Shown: positions 25,408 through 34,835, numbered from the stretch's first letter. The stretch is DNA of 64,000 nucleotides from Autumnicola musiva (GCF_031846585.1 NZ_JAVRHK010000001.1:372001-436000); one strand, 5' to 3'. Notes: a model not told the origin generated them from the sequence alone. Made by a program: numbers and translations.

Positions 25408-25959
25408 CTAGGCATTGGGATTCTTTGTTCGTATTCTTTTGTACATTTTGATGCCCAGCATCAACATTCCTGCCAATACGAATATACCAATAACCCCGTA
25501 GATCCAGTTTACGGCATTGCGCAGGATCACCAGGAAAATTACGGCAAAAAGAATAAGAGTAGATCCCTCGTTCCAGAGCCGCATTTGGTTAGACGTCCAC
25601 TTTACCACATCATTCTGAAGTTCCTTAAAAAGAAGATGAGATTTAAAATGGTAGGCATAAAGTAAAGCCACAAAACCCAGTTTTACCAGCATCCAGTCCT
25701 GCTCCAGCCATGCCGGCATGAGAATTAGTAGCCAGAAAGCAAACAGGCTTGCCAGAATTGCGGAAGGCCAGGTGATAATATACCAAAGCCTTTTTGTCAT
25801 TATTTTAAACTGGTTAGAAAGTATGGATTTTTCCGGCTCGGGCTTGTCCATAGCTTCTATATGATAAATAAACAGTCTTGGAATATAAAAGAGCCCGGCA
25901 AACCAGGTAATTACAAAAATAAGGTGCAGGGATTTTATGTAATTATAATATTCTATCAC
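25408..25959 (-). CDS. hemJ: Protoporphyrinogen oxidase HemJ (CopD-like family)
   Basis: A 183-residue, four-helix integral membrane protein. The HemJ signature is complete: conserved His12 in SLHLIFVITWFAGLFYIPRL (at most 20 residues shown), the YIPRLFIYH pattern, WMLVKLGFV and the C-terminal NEGSTLILFAVIFLVILRN (here LFAVIFLVILRN). HemJ oxidises protoporphyrinogen IX to protoporphyrin IX, the step before ferrochelatase, in bacteria lacking HemG/HemY. The start is GTG. Nearby hemH and the hem operon strongly support this over a generic CopD-like copper protein. Confidence 0.87.
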   Translation of the reverse strand: MIEYYNYIKSLHLIFVITWFAGLFYIPRLFIYHIEAMDKPEPEKSILSNQFKIMTKRLWYIITWPSAILASLFAFWLLILMPAWLEQDWMLVKLGFVALLYAYHFKSHLLFKELQNDVVKWTSNQMRLWNEGSTLILFAVIFLVILRNAVNWIYGVIGIFVLAGMLMLGIKMYKRIRTKNPNA

Positions 25960-25962
25960 GAA

Positions 25963-26250
25963 TTAAGTTTTTTTGGAAGGATTCTGATGGGTGCTGAAAA
26001 CCGCTAAAATAACAACTTCATTTTTCCTAAAGCTATAGACAATAACATAAGGAAATTTATTTAATTGGACTTCGCGGAAGCCGGTACTTCTAACCTGAAA
26101 ATATTCAGGAAAACGGGAAATATATTTTAATTTTAATTCTATTTCATTCAGAAATTTTTCACCTAAACCATCTGACTTAGCTTCATACCATTCAACGCCT
26201 TCTACAATATCAGCTTTAGCTTCAGTAGTAACTAAGATTTCAAAAGCCAT
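25963..26250 (-). CDS. RelE/ParE family toxin
   Basis: A 95-residue protein of the RelE/ParE toxin fold. Visible features are ILVTTEAKADIVEGVEWYEAK, FLNEIELKLKYISRFPEYF and the C-terminal PYVIVYSFRKNEVVILAVFSTHQNP (short pieces: PYVIVYSF, VVILAVFSTHQNP). ParE-like members poison gyrase and RelE-like members cut mRNA; which applies is not decided by sequence. Its start overlaps the upstream gene by 11 bp, the usual antitoxin-toxin arrangement. The pair sits between hemJ and the MATE/hemH genes. Confidence 0.85.
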   Translation of the reverse strand: MAFEILVTTEAKADIVEGVEWYEAKSDGLGEKFLNEIELKLKYISRFPEYFQVRSTGFREVQLNKFPYVIVYSFRKNEVVILAVFSTHQNPSKKT

Positions 26251-26515
26251 GTTCTTTTCTGATTTCGGCTATTACATTCTCCCAGGTTTCGGCTTTACTT
26301 CCACCTTTAAGATAAGATTGATAACGCTTTTCCAATATCATTATCTGGTTTTCTGTAAGATTCGAAATATCCTCTTCCTTAGAATAATATTGAGGAGCTT
26401 CCTTTACTTCAGAAGGAAAAGATTTTAATATCCCCTCCACTTCCTTCAGCAATTCTTCATTATTACAGTTAATGATACCCTGAAGAAGCTCAATTTTCAA
26501 CTGGTTCATATTCAT
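26240..26515 (-). CDS. Putative antitoxin of the RelE/ParE pair
   Basis: A 91-residue acidic protein preceding and overlapping the toxin gene by 11 bp. It is mostly helical by composition (LLQGIINCNNEELLKEVEGIL), with a C-terminal segment ENVIAEIRKEHGF typical of toxin-binding tails in Bacteroidota antitoxins. No ribbon-helix-helix or HTH motif is recognised, so the antitoxin call rests on position and size. A -7 box lies 18 nt upstream, giving the pair its own promoter. Confidence 0.72.
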   Translation of the reverse strand: MNMNQLKIELLQGIINCNNEELLKEVEGILKSFPSEVKEAPQYYSKEEDISNLTENQIMILEKRYQSYLKGGSKAETWENVIAEIRKEHGF

Positions 26516-26533
26516 ATCTTCCCGGCTTTGTTA

Positions 26534-26541
26534 CAAATATA
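26534..26541 (-). promoter_or_regulatory. Candidate -7 promoter box of the toxin-antitoxin pair
   Basis: The minus strand reads TATATTTG, matching TAnnTTTG, 18 nt before the antitoxin ATG. Confidence 0.45.
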
Positions 26542-26570
26542 ATTATAAAAGCCTTACCGCAGTTCCTGTT

Positions 26571-27917
26571 TTAGGAAGGCCTAAGATTCCTGCGGATTTC
26601 CCGGTTTAGGAAATAGCCGGTTACAATTGTTGAAAGTAAATCGGCAACGGGAAATGAAAGCCATACTCCGGTCTCACCATAAATCTGCGGCAGGATAAAT
26701 ACCAGTGGAATAAAAAAGAAGCCCTGCCGTGTTAGTGTAAGCAGAAATGCAGGAATCGCTTTTCCCGCCGCCTGGAAATATGCCGCGCCTATAAGCTGAA
26801 GGGCAACAATAGGTGTGGCCGCAAAAACAATACGCATGGCATTGGGGGTTTCGGCAATAATAGTTTTATTATCGGTAAAAATATAGACTATTTCTTCAGC
26901 AAAAAACATGATTCCGCTAAACACAAATATTGCAAGAATAACAGAATACAGAATAGCTGTATTAATGCTCTTTCTCACTCTCATATACTTTCGTGCGCCG
27001 TAATTGAATCCTGCAATTGGCAGAAACCCCTGGGTAATCCCCAAAACAGGAAAAAGCGCAAACATGAGCATCCTTCCCACAATGGCGTAAACAGTAACAG
27101 AATTTTCACCACCAAGTTCAAACAGGATATTGTTCATCAATAAATAAGTAATGCTCACTAATGCCTGCCTTGCCAGAGTAACAAAACCCAAAGAAGAAAT
27201 TTCCTTCAAAACCGGCATATCAAAACCAAAATCAGCAAAGCTGATCTTCAATTCGGAATTACGGGAAAGGAAGAACCAAAGAATGTAAAAAAAGCAGCAA
27301 ATATAAGAAGCAGTGGTAGCCCAGGCGGCTCCCATCATCCCCAAATCAAGACGATTAATAAGAACATAGTCCAGAATTAAGTTCCCTACAGAAGGAATAA
27401 TCATGGCAAACATGGCGAACCGGGGTTTTCCTTCTGCCCTAATTACACTATTGCCCATCATGCATAAAGCCAGAAAAGGAACACCACATAAAACTATACG
27501 ATAATATACCCTGGCAGGATCAAAAATATTTCCTTTCCCGCCAAAGGCAGGAATAAGTTCATTGGTGTAGAGCAATCCCAGTACAGCCATGCCCAGTGTG
27601 AGGCACAGGGTAAGACTTATCTGATTTCCGAAGGCTTTTAAAGCTTTTTGCCTGTTGCTGCTGCCCAATGCCCGGGAAATAATGGAAGAGCCTCCCACTC
27701 CTATGGCCATTCCAACGGCTGCCACAAAAAAAGCAATTGGTAAAACCACATTTATTGCTGCAATAGCGGTGGAGCCTATCCAGTTTCCAACAAAAATGGT
27801 ATCAATAAGAATATTGAGAGACATTACCAGGATTCCCACCGAAGCCGGTGCAGCCTGCCGAATCAGTAATTTACCGATTGGCTCCTTTCCAAGTGCCGCT
27901 GAATTTTTGCCGGGCAT
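26571..27917 (-). CDS. MATE family efflux transporter
   Basis: A 448-residue, twelve-helix multidrug/toxic-compound exporter (NorM-type MatE domains; LIRQAAPASVGILVMSLN near the N-terminus and an internal repeat around VTLARQALVSITYLLMNN). ATG 27917 is chosen because it overlaps the hemH stop by one base (TAATG), implying coupled translation. An upstream in-frame start at 27947 would lie inside hemH. Export of a porphyrin or a related compound is a tempting but unproven idea from the coupling. Confidence 0.88.
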   Translation of the reverse strand: MPGKNSAALGKEPIGKLLIRQAAPASVGILVMSLNILIDTIFVGNWIGSTAIAAINVVLPIAFFVAAVGMAIGVGGSSIISRALGSSNRQKALKAFGNQISLTLCLTLGMAVLGLLYTNELIPAFGGKGNIFDPARVYYRIVLCGVPFLALCMMGNSVIRAEGKPRFAMFAMIIPSVGNLILDYVLINRLDLGMMGAAWATTASYICCFFYILWFFLSRNSELKISFADFGFDMPVLKEISSLGFVTLARQALVSITYLLMNNILFELGGENSVTVYAIVGRMLMFALFPVLGITQGFLPIAGFNYGARKYMRVRKSINTAILYSVILAIFVFSGIMFFAEEIVYIFTDNKTIIAETPNAMRIVFAATPIVALQLIGAAYFQAAGKAIPAFLLTLTRQGFFFIPLVFILPQIYGETGVWLSFPVADLLSTIVTGYFLNREIRRNLRPS

Positions 27918-28951
27918 TAAGCCTCCACCGGCTTTTGATGAGCCCATTCATCAATCCACCTGGAAAGTACATTTACCCAATCTTTACGATCATTTAAACA
28001 GGGAACAACTGTAAACTCCTCTCCTCCTACTTCATGAAAAATCTCTTTCCCCTCCATGGCTATTTCTTCTAAAGTTTCCAGACAGTCAGAGACAAAGGCG
28101 GGAGTTACTATCGCCAGGTTTTTCATGCCCTGCTTCCCAAAGCGTTCAATCGTCCTGTCTGTATAAGGTTGTAGCCACGGATCAAATCCCAGGCGGGACT
28201 GGAACGAAACACTATAAGTATTTTCTTTTAATTCCAAATATTCTGCAACAAGACGGGTGGTTTCAAAACATTGATGCCTGTAGCAAAACTGGTGCGCCGT
28301 AGAAGCTGTCTTACAACAGGAACCGTCAATTTTACAATGCGAATTGGTAATATCGCTCTTGCGGATATGCCTTTCAGGCACTCCATGATACGAAAACAAC
28401 AGATGCTGAAAATTTACATCCTTCAGCTTTTCTGAAATGCTGTTGGCCAAAGTTCTAATATAATCGGGATGATTATAAAAAGGCGGAACGGTGGTAAATT
28501 TCATATTTGGAAAATGCTCCTTCCGAAGTTCTTCAGCTAAAACCAGAATAGTTTCTGTAGTTGCCATGGCAAATTGCGGATAAAGTGGAAAAAGCAGCAC
28601 TTCATCTACACCTTTTTCATCCAATTCCTTAAGCCCGGACAAAATATTAGGTGTCCCATAACGCATGGCAAGGGCTATTGGCACTGAAGTAATATCATCA
28701 ATTTTTTCCTGAAGCCTTTCAGAAAGAACAATTAAGGGGGAACCTTCGTCCCACCAGATTCGCTGGTAAGCTTCCGCAGATTTTTTAGGGCGGGTATTCA
28801 GGACAATTCCTTTAACTAAGATAGTCCTGGCCCAGTACGGCACGTCTATCACTCTTTCATCCATCAGGAATTCCCCAAGATATTTCTTTACATCTTTAGG
28901 GTTTGTACTATCGGGAGAACCCAAATTAACAAGGAGCACACCTTTACTCAT
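27917..28951 (-). CDS. hemH: Ferrochelatase
   Basis: A 344-residue enzyme that inserts Fe(II) into protoporphyrin IX, the last haem step. The active-site His189 is in FSYHGVPERH, and the catalytic Glu lies in SDCLETLEEI. A Cys-rich insert (SHCKIDGSCC...FCYRHQC) is of the kind common in flavobacterial ferrochelatases. It is the first gene of a hemH-MATE unit, with its own -7 box. Confidence 0.95.
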   Translation of the reverse strand: MSKGVLLVNLGSPDSTNPKDVKKYLGEFLMDERVIDVPYWARTILVKGIVLNTRPKKSAEAYQRIWWDEGSPLIVLSERLQEKIDDITSVPIALAMRYGTPNILSGLKELDEKGVDEVLLFPLYPQFAMATTETILVLAEELRKEHFPNMKFTTVPPFYNHPDYIRTLANSISEKLKDVNFQHLLFSYHGVPERHIRKSDITNSHCKIDGSCCKTASTAHQFCYRHQCFETTRLVAEYLELKENTYSVSFQSRLGFDPWLQPYTDRTIERFGKQGMKNLAIVTPAFVSDCLETLEEIAMEGKEIFHEVGGEEFTVVPCLNDRKDWVNVLSRWIDEWAHQKPVEA

Positions 28952-28969
28952 AATTTTTCTTTTTCACTA

Positions 28970-28977
28970 CAAAAATA
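28970..28977 (-). promoter_or_regulatory. Candidate -7 promoter box for hemH
   Basis: The minus strand reads TATTTTTG, matching TAnnTTTG, 18 nt before the start codon. Confidence 0.5.
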
Positions 28978-29043
28978 AAGCTATAATTTAAGGAGCATGA
29001 AGAATAATCATTATACTTTTTTATTGCAGGATAGAAGCCGCAC

Positions 29044-29757
29044 CTATTTTCCCATAGCGAACAAAATACTCTTTAACAGGTGTTGCCGGAATGCAGGATT
29101 GGCGTAGGATTCTTTTGTATGTCCACCACCGGTGTAGATAACCCTGCCTCCGGAATCCAGCTCCCTAAACCAGGCGATAGGATGAAAATTCCCATTTTCG
29201 CCTCCCTTATAAGAAGTTTCATCCAAAGAAAGCAACACTTCATTTTCAGGATTTAATTGTTTAAAATTATACCACTCATCCTCCCGCTGCCATACTTCCG
29301 GTAAATGTTCTACTGTGGGGTGGCTGGGCATTTCCACATGGATTTCTGCATTTTGAATTTGCGGATGGCTCACAAAATAGGCTCCGGCCAGTTCTCCATA
29401 CCACTGCCAGTCATATTCAGTGTCGGTTGCTGCATGAATTCCGAAGAAACTGCCGCCACTTTCAATATATTTCTGAAAGGCTTCCTGCTCATTTTCAGTA
29501 AAAACATCTCCCGTGGTATTCAGGAAAATAATAACGTTGTACTTCTGAATATCCTTAAGAAAAGTTGCCGAATTTTCTGTAGTATCAACTTTAAACCCGT
29601 TTTCATCTCCCAGTTCCTGAATAGTTTTAATTCCGGTAGGAATGGAGGAATGCCTGAAGCCCTGAGTTTCTGAAAATACCAAAACCTGTTTTTCCTGTGC
29701 AACAATGGAAAATGAAATAAGGAAAACAGCAATAAATAAAGAATATAAAATTTTCAA
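29044..29757 (-). CDS. ThuA domain-containing secreted protein
   Basis: A 237-residue protein with a signal peptide (about 1-20, ending IVAQ) and a ThuA-like, class I glutamine-amidotransferase-like fold (VLVFSETQGFRHSSIPTG; GSFFGIHAATDTEYDW; PIAWFRELDSGGRVIYTGGGHT, shown here in part). The function of ThuA proteins is poorly defined; in Bacteroidota they often accompany sugar utilisation genes, but none is adjacent. Only a TTG start (29757) gives an intact signal peptide. Confidence 0.85.
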   Translation of the reverse strand: MKILYSLFIAVFLISFSIVAQEKQVLVFSETQGFRHSSIPTGIKTIQELGDENGFKVDTTENSATFLKDIQKYNVIIFLNTTGDVFTENEQEAFQKYIESGGSFFGIHAATDTEYDWQWYGELAGAYFVSHPQIQNAEIHVEMPSHPTVEHLPEVWQREDEWYNFKQLNPENEVLLSLDETSYKGGENGNFHPIAWFRELDSGGRVIYTGGGHTKESYANPAFRQHLLKSILFAMGK

Positions 29758-29767
29758 AATAATTGTT

Positions 29768-30667
29768 TTAATTAGCTGAAGGTAGTGACATTATGTATTT
29801 TTTTGGCGTAGTGCCAAACTTTTTTTTGAACGCTGCTATAAAATGGCTCGAGGTGCTGTAACCCACCTTCAGCCCTACTTCATTTACATTATAATCACCG
29901 CTGTCCAGCAATTTTCGGGCAAATTCCATTTTATAATCAAATAAGAAACTGTAAACCGAATCCCCGTAAATCTGCTTAAAGCCTTCTTTTAATTTCTTCA
30001 GGCTCAGGTTAATTTCATCTGCAAGATCCTGTAAAGAAGGCGGTTCTGCCATTCGGGAAATCACAATATCCTTGGCTTTTCTAATTTTGAGGATATTTTC
30101 TTCGTCGCTTAAAAACGGACATTGCTCCACATCGGGATCTTCAGTCCTGTTGAAGTAAAGACTCAGCAATTCAAAAGCTTTACCTTTAAAATACAAATTT
30201 TTAATGCTGGGCGTTAAGTTGAAGTTCATCAATTGATTCAGCACAATTGCCATAGAAGGCGATACGGGCAAATCTTTATAATATTTCTTATCGCGGTTTT
30301 CAGCGCTTAAAAAAGTAATATAATCTGCTTCCTGAGAAAACAATGAATGAAATTTTTTAATCGAAATCACCAGGGAGATCAGCCAGGAATCGGCAGCAAG
30401 GGACAAATTTAAAGGCAGGTTGCGTTGTGGATTGTAGAGCAGAAGCGAATTTTCTTCTACCAGGGGCAGTTCATAATTGCTGTTATTGAACATAAATTTT
30501 CCATGTCCTTTAATACTGAAATGAAACTGAATGAAACTGCTATCTATTTCACGAACAAACTGTTGGGTCTCTTTAGTATCGTTCTGAAATTTCAGTACAA
30601 AAAAACCCTCCTCCACCTTTATCTCTTCTGTTAAACCTACAGCGGTATTTTTTTCTCCAGATTCCAT
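29768..30667 (-). CDS. AraC family transcriptional regulator
   Basis: A 299-residue regulator. The N-terminal region is a sensor-like beta-rich domain. Two C-terminal helix-turn-helix segments span about 195-295 (PSLQDLADEINLSLKKLKEGF; VNEVGLKVGYSTSSHFIAAFKK, each given in part). It is divergent from hemA (198 bp gap), an arrangement compatible with control of the hem operon. The effector is unknown. Confidence 0.87.
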   Translation of the reverse strand: MESGEKNTAVGLTEEIKVEEGFFVLKFQNDTKETQQFVREIDSSFIQFHFSIKGHGKFMFNNSNYELPLVEENSLLLYNPQRNLPLNLSLAADSWLISLVISIKKFHSLFSQEADYITFLSAENRDKKYYKDLPVSPSMAIVLNQLMNFNLTPSIKNLYFKGKAFELLSLYFNRTEDPDVEQCPFLSDEENILKIRKAKDIVISRMAEPPSLQDLADEINLSLKKLKEGFKQIYGDSVYSFLFDYKMEFARKLLDSGDYNVNEVGLKVGYSTSSHFIAAFKKKFGTTPKKYIMSLPSAN

Positions 30668-30833
30668 GATTTTAAAAGATATATTTTAAATGAAATTAAA
30701 CAACAAATATTCTATCCTTCCAATATACTATAAAAGTAAGGGTATTTCCAGTTTTGGTATCTTAAATCTTAATAATTATCCCGAATCGACATATTTAGTA
30801 CCTGCAGCGTTACTTTTTCCTTTTTCTATGTCC

Positions 30834-30841
30834 TATTTTTG
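30834..30841 (+). promoter_or_regulatory. Candidate -7 promoter box for the hemA operon
   Basis: TATTTTTG matches TAnnTTTG, 24 nt before ATG 30866. It lies in the 198-bp gap shared with the divergent AraC-type regulator. Confidence 0.5.
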
Positions 30842-30865
30842 TCTGCTCATACCCTAAATAGGTAA

Positions 30866-32122
30866 ATGGAAGATTATCATATTTCAAAAGGAAGACATTT
30901 TTACACCATAGGCCTTAGTTATAAAAAGGCCGATGCCGAGATTAGAGGGCACTTCAGCCTGAATGAAGAAGCTAAGGTGAGACTGCTCGAGCAGGCCCGG
31001 TATGAAGGCATAGACGGAATCATCGTGACTTCTACTTGTAACCGGACTGAAATTTACGGTTTTGCACAACATCCTTTTCAACTTATAAAATTGCTTTGCG
31101 AACACACTCACGGCACAGTAGAGGAATTCGAAAAGGTGGCTTATGTTCATAAAAACAAGAAGGCAATCTCTCATATGTTTCGCGTGGGGACAGGCCTTGA
31201 CAGTCAGATCCTGGGTGATTTCGAGATTATTAGTCAGCTAAAACTGGCTTTTACCCGTTCCAAGAAAGTGGGCGTGGCCAATGCTTTTCTGGAAAGGCTG
31301 GTGAATGCCGTAATTCAGGCTAGCAAGCGTATAAAAAATGAAACTGAGATTTCCAGCGGCGCAACTTCGGTCTCTTTCGCTTCGGTTCAATATATCCTGA
31401 ATAACATTGAAAATGTATCAGAAAAAAATATTCTTCTCTTCGGAACAGGAAAAATTGGAAGGAACACTTGTGAAAATCTGATAAAACACACGCGAAACGA
31501 TCATATTACCCTAATAAACCGAACAAAAGATAAAGCTGAAAAAATTGCCGGAAAGTTTAACCTTGTGGTAAAAGATTATGCCGATTTGCAGGCAGAAATC
31601 AGGAAAGCTGATATTCTAATTGTGGCAACAGGTGCTCAAAATCCAACAATTTCAAAGGAATTGATTTACTGCAAAAAAGATCTGTTAGTACTGGATTTAT
31701 CGATTCCGAAGAATGTTTCCGAAGATGTTCAGGAAATTAAAAATGTGAAACTGGTGCATTTGGACCAGTTATCAAAAATAACAGATAAAACTCTGGAGCG
31801 CAGGAAACAGTTTATTCCGCAGGCGGAAGTAATAATCAGGGAAGTTGAAACCGACTTCAACAAATGGCTGGAAACCCGAAAATTTGCCCCCACCATTAAG
31901 GCCTTAAAGAAAAAACTTAGAACGATGAAAGATGCCGAACTGGACTTTCAGCGTAAAAAAATAGCCGACTTTAATAACGAGCAAGCTGAAATTGTTAGCA
32001 ATCGCATTATTCAGAAGATAATGAAGCATTTTGCCAATCATTTAAAGGAAGATTCCAATACTACCGATGAGAGCCTTGAACTTATCCAACGCGTATTTCA
32101 GCTTGAAGAGCTTCAAAAATGA
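30866..32122 (+). CDS. hemA: Glutamyl-tRNA reductase
   Basis: A 418-residue enzyme that reduces glutamyl-tRNA to glutamate-1-semialdehyde, the first committed step of the C5 haem pathway. The catalytic Cys58 lies in TSTCNRTEIYG, the NADPH-binding segment is LLFGTGKIGRNT, and the C-terminal dimerisation helices are present. It overlaps hemC by 4 bp (ATGA). The next enzyme, hemL, is absent from the window. Confidence 0.95.
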   Translation: MEDYHISKGRHFYTIGLSYKKADAEIRGHFSLNEEAKVRLLEQARYEGIDGIIVTSTCNRTEIYGFAQHPFQLIKLLCEHTHGTVEEFEKVAYVHKNKKAISHMFRVGTGLDSQILGDFEIISQLKLAFTRSKKVGVANAFLERLVNAVIQASKRIKNETEISSGATSVSFASVQYILNNIENVSEKNILLFGTGKIGRNTCENLIKHTRNDHITLINRTKDKAEKIAGKFNLVVKDYADLQAEIRKADILIVATGAQNPTISKELIYCKKDLLVLDLSIPKNVSEDVQEIKNVKLVHLDQLSKITDKTLERRKQFIPQAEVIIREVETDFNKWLETRKFAPTIKALKKKLRTMKDAELDFQRKKIADFNNEQAEIVSNRIIQKIMKHFANHLKEDSNTTDESLELIQRVFQLEELQK

Positions 32123-33033
32123 ACAAAATTATAAAAATTGGCACCAGGGATAGTGAACTTGCCCTTTGGCAGGCAAAAACTGTTCAAACTGCCCTGGAGA
32201 AACTTGGCCATGAGAGCGAACTGGTACCGGTAAAAGCTTCCGGGGACCTCAACCTGGATCAGCCTTTATATGAAATGGGCATTACGGGGATTTTCACCAA
32301 AACCCTGGATGTGGCCATGATTAAAGGTGAAATAGATATTGCCGTGCATTCGATGAAAGATGTGCCTACCGCACTACCTAAAGGCATAGTGGAAGCCGCG
32401 GTGATGAAAAGGGCAAATTTCAAAGATATTCTTGTTCATAAAGGCCTGGACTTTTTAAAATCTGAAGGCACTATCGCTACTGGAAGTCTTCGCCGTAAAG
32501 CACAATGGCTCCATAAATATTCCAAACATAAAGTTGTAGACCTCCGTGGGAACGTAAATACGCGCATGAAGAAACTTGAGGACAATAACTGGAATGGAGC
32601 AATTTTCGCCGCCGCCGGGCTGGAAAGAATTGATCTTAAGCCTGATAATTTCATCAACCTGGACTGGATGATACCCGCTCCCGCGCAGGGTGCCATGTTG
32701 GTGGTTGCTATGGAAAAAAATGATTTTTGCAGGGATGCTTTAAATGCGCTAAACCATAGAAAAACAGAAATTGCCGTTCATATAGAAAGGGAATTTCTTA
32801 AAAAACTCGAAGGTGGCTGTACTGCGCCCATTGGAGCGCTGGCTACTGTGGAGGATGAAATTGTGCATTTTAAAGGCTCACTTTTTAGCCTTGACGGAAG
32901 CCGGAAATACGAAGTAGAAAAAGAAGTTCCTATTAGTGAAATTCAGGGATTTGGCAGTAAATGTGCTGAAGAGATCCTGAACAACGGCGGCCGGGAACTG
33001 ATGCTGGAGTTTAAAAAGGTGATGAAAAAGTAA
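32119..33033 (+). CDS. hemC: Porphobilinogen deaminase (hydroxymethylbilane synthase)
   Basis: A 304-residue enzyme that polymerises four porphobilinogens. It begins IKIGTRDSELALWQA and has HSMKDVPT and ATGSLRRKAQW. The dipyrromethane-cofactor Cys234 is in LEGGCTAPIGA. It is translationally coupled to hemA and 3 nt from hemD. Confidence 0.96.
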   Translation: MNKIIKIGTRDSELALWQAKTVQTALEKLGHESELVPVKASGDLNLDQPLYEMGITGIFTKTLDVAMIKGEIDIAVHSMKDVPTALPKGIVEAAVMKRANFKDILVHKGLDFLKSEGTIATGSLRRKAQWLHKYSKHKVVDLRGNVNTRMKKLEDNNWNGAIFAAAGLERIDLKPDNFINLDWMIPAPAQGAMLVVAMEKNDFCRDALNALNHRKTEIAVHIEREFLKKLEGGCTAPIGALATVEDEIVHFKGSLFSLDGSRKYEVEKEVPISEIQGFGSKCAEEILNNGGRELMLEFKKVMKK

Positions 33034-33036
33034 AAA

Positions 33037-33684
33037 ATGCCAACAATACTTTCCACAAAAGTACTCTCTCCATCCCAAAAACAACTTATTTTGAACAGCG
33101 GGATTGGTTTTGTGGAGTATGATGCTATTAAGATCGATTTTACAGATTTTGAAGTTCCATCCGTTGTAAATGCGATTATCACCAGCAAAAATGCGGCGAA
33201 TGCAATCTTAAAAAAGAATATTTCAGTGCAAAATTGCTTCTGCGTAGGTGAAAAAACTTCTGGCCTTTTAAAAAGCAGCGGTTTTGATATTGCTGAAACT
33301 TCAGATTATGGCCGGGATCTCGCAAATATTATCATTGAAAAATATAGTGATGAAAACTTCACTTTTTTCTGCGGAAATAAAAGAAGAGATGAAATTCCTT
33401 CAGTTTTAAAAGAGCACAATATAGCTTTTAAAGAAATTGAAGTTTATAAAACCAGTCTCAATTTTCAGCAATTTCAGCAGGAATTTGACGGAGTGTTATT
33501 TTTTAGTCCGAGTGGTGTAAAAAGTTTTATAAAGGAGATCAAACTGAAGGATTCTGTTGCTTTTTGCATTGGCGAAACCACTGCTTCAGAAGCAAAAAAA
33601 CATACCGAAAATATAGTTATTGCCACAACACCAGGTATTGAAAATGTAATCGTGCAGGTGGTGAAATATTTTAAAAGCCGATAA
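33037..33684 (+). CDS. hemD: Uroporphyrinogen-III synthase
   Basis: A 215-residue, two-lobed HemD protein, a poorly conserved family. Recognisable segments are AIITSKNAANAI, CVGEKTSGLLKSSGF and GVLFFSPSGVKSFIKE, then IGETTASEA. It closes the ring of hydroxymethylbilane. Position between hemC and hemE confirms the call. A palindromic terminator-like element follows, so hemE onwards may be only partly read through. Confidence 0.9.
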   Translation: MPTILSTKVLSPSQKQLILNSGIGFVEYDAIKIDFTDFEVPSVVNAIITSKNAANAILKKNISVQNCFCVGEKTSGLLKSSGFDIAETSDYGRDLANIIIEKYSDENFTFFCGNKRRDEIPSVLKEHNIAFKEIEVYKTSLNFQQFQQEFDGVLFFSPSGVKSFIKEIKLKDSVAFCIGETTASEAKKHTENIVIATTPGIENVIVQVVKYFKSR

Positions 33685-33730
33685 GGTAGAAAAACGGAAT
33701 TAGTAAAATAGATTGAGAAAGAAAGATACA

Positions 33731-33757
33731 CCTACAAGGTCAAAAAAGACCTTGCAG
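33731..33757. terminator. Palindrome between hemD and hemE
   Basis: CCTACAAGGTC (33731-33741) and GACCTTGCAGG (33747-33757) pair at 10 of 11 positions around a 5-nt A-rich loop. No T-tract follows. It belongs to the same sequence family as 5041-5106 and may be an attenuating hairpin. Confidence 0.5.
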
Positions 33758-33807
33758 GATGCAGGTCTAAGAAAATTAAAGCTTAAAAACGGGGAAAAAA
33801 TATAAAC

Positions 33808-34830
33808 ATGATCAAAAACGACTTATTACTCAAAGCATTAAAAGGCGAATCTGTAGAACGGCCACCGGTTTGGATGATGCGACAGGCAGGCAGGTATTTG
33901 CCTGATTTTATGAAGTTAAAAGAGAAATATGATTTCTTCACCCGCTGCCGCACTCCTGAACTCGCTACTGAAATTACCGTAATGCCCATCAGGCAAATTA
34001 GCCCGGATGCTGCTATTTTGTTTAGTGACATCCTGGTGATTCCACAGGCTATGAATATTGAGGTGGAAATGAAACCCGGTGTTGGCCCATGGTTGCCAAA
34101 TCCTGTACGCTCCCTGGAAGATGTTCAAAAAGTGCGTGTTCCAAATGTCCATGAAGAGCTTCAGTATGTTTTTGACGCAATAAAAATGACCAAACAGGAA
34201 CTTAATGATGAAGTGCCGCTGATTGGTTTTGCCGGTTCTCCCTGGACGATCTTGTGTTATACCGTGCAGGGACAGGGTTCCAAAAATTTTGACCTGGCCA
34301 AGAAATTCTGTTTCAGCAATCCTGCCGCGGCACACGCGCTGCTTCAGAAAATTACTGACACCACCATAGCTTATCTTAAAGCAAAAGTTGCGGCCGGAGT
34401 AGATGCCGTTCAACTTTTTGATTCCTGGGGCGGGATGCTTTCCCCTACAGATTATCAAACTTTTTCATGGCGTTATATGCAGCAAATAATAGACGCTCTT
34501 AAAGGCCAGGTTCCGGTGATTGCCTACGGAAAAGGCTGTTGGTTTGCATTAAAGGAAATGTCAGAATCCGGAGCTTCAGCATTGGGTGTAGACTGGACCT
34601 GCACCGCCAGAAATGCCCGTTATTTAAGCGGAGGAAGGATAACTTTACAGGGCAATTTTGACCCGGCCAGGTTGTATTCCCCTCCTGCCCAAATAAAGAA
34701 AATGGTGCACCAGATGATTGACGAATTTGGAAAGGACGCTTATATCGCCAATCTGGGACACGGGATCTTACCCGATATTCCTGTGGAAAATGCCCGGGCA
34801 TTTGTAGATGCGGTTAAAGAATATAAATAG
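33808..34830 (+). CDS. hemE: Uroporphyrinogen decarboxylase
   Basis: A 340-residue TIM-barrel enzyme that makes coproporphyrinogen III. Signatures are PPVWMMRQAGRYLPDF and GFAGSPWTILCY, and LFDSWGGMLSP. It is followed 5 nt later by an uncharacterised gene. Confidence 0.96.
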   Translation: MIKNDLLLKALKGESVERPPVWMMRQAGRYLPDFMKLKEKYDFFTRCRTPELATEITVMPIRQISPDAAILFSDILVIPQAMNIEVEMKPGVGPWLPNPVRSLEDVQKVRVPNVHEELQYVFDAIKMTKQELNDEVPLIGFAGSPWTILCYTVQGQGSKNFDLAKKFCFSNPAAAHALLQKITDTTIAYLKAKVAAGVDAVQLFDSWGGMLSPTDYQTFSWRYMQQIIDALKGQVPVIAYGKGCWFALKEMSESGASALGVDWTCTARNARYLSGGRITLQGNFDPARLYSPPAQIKKMVHQMIDEFGKDAYIANLGHGILPDIPVENARAFVDAVKEYK

Positions 34831-34835
34831 AGTAT

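Noticed and set aside
33916..34458. 180-codon frame opposite hemE
   Set aside because: Antisense to a highly conserved gene; composition unlike real proteins here.
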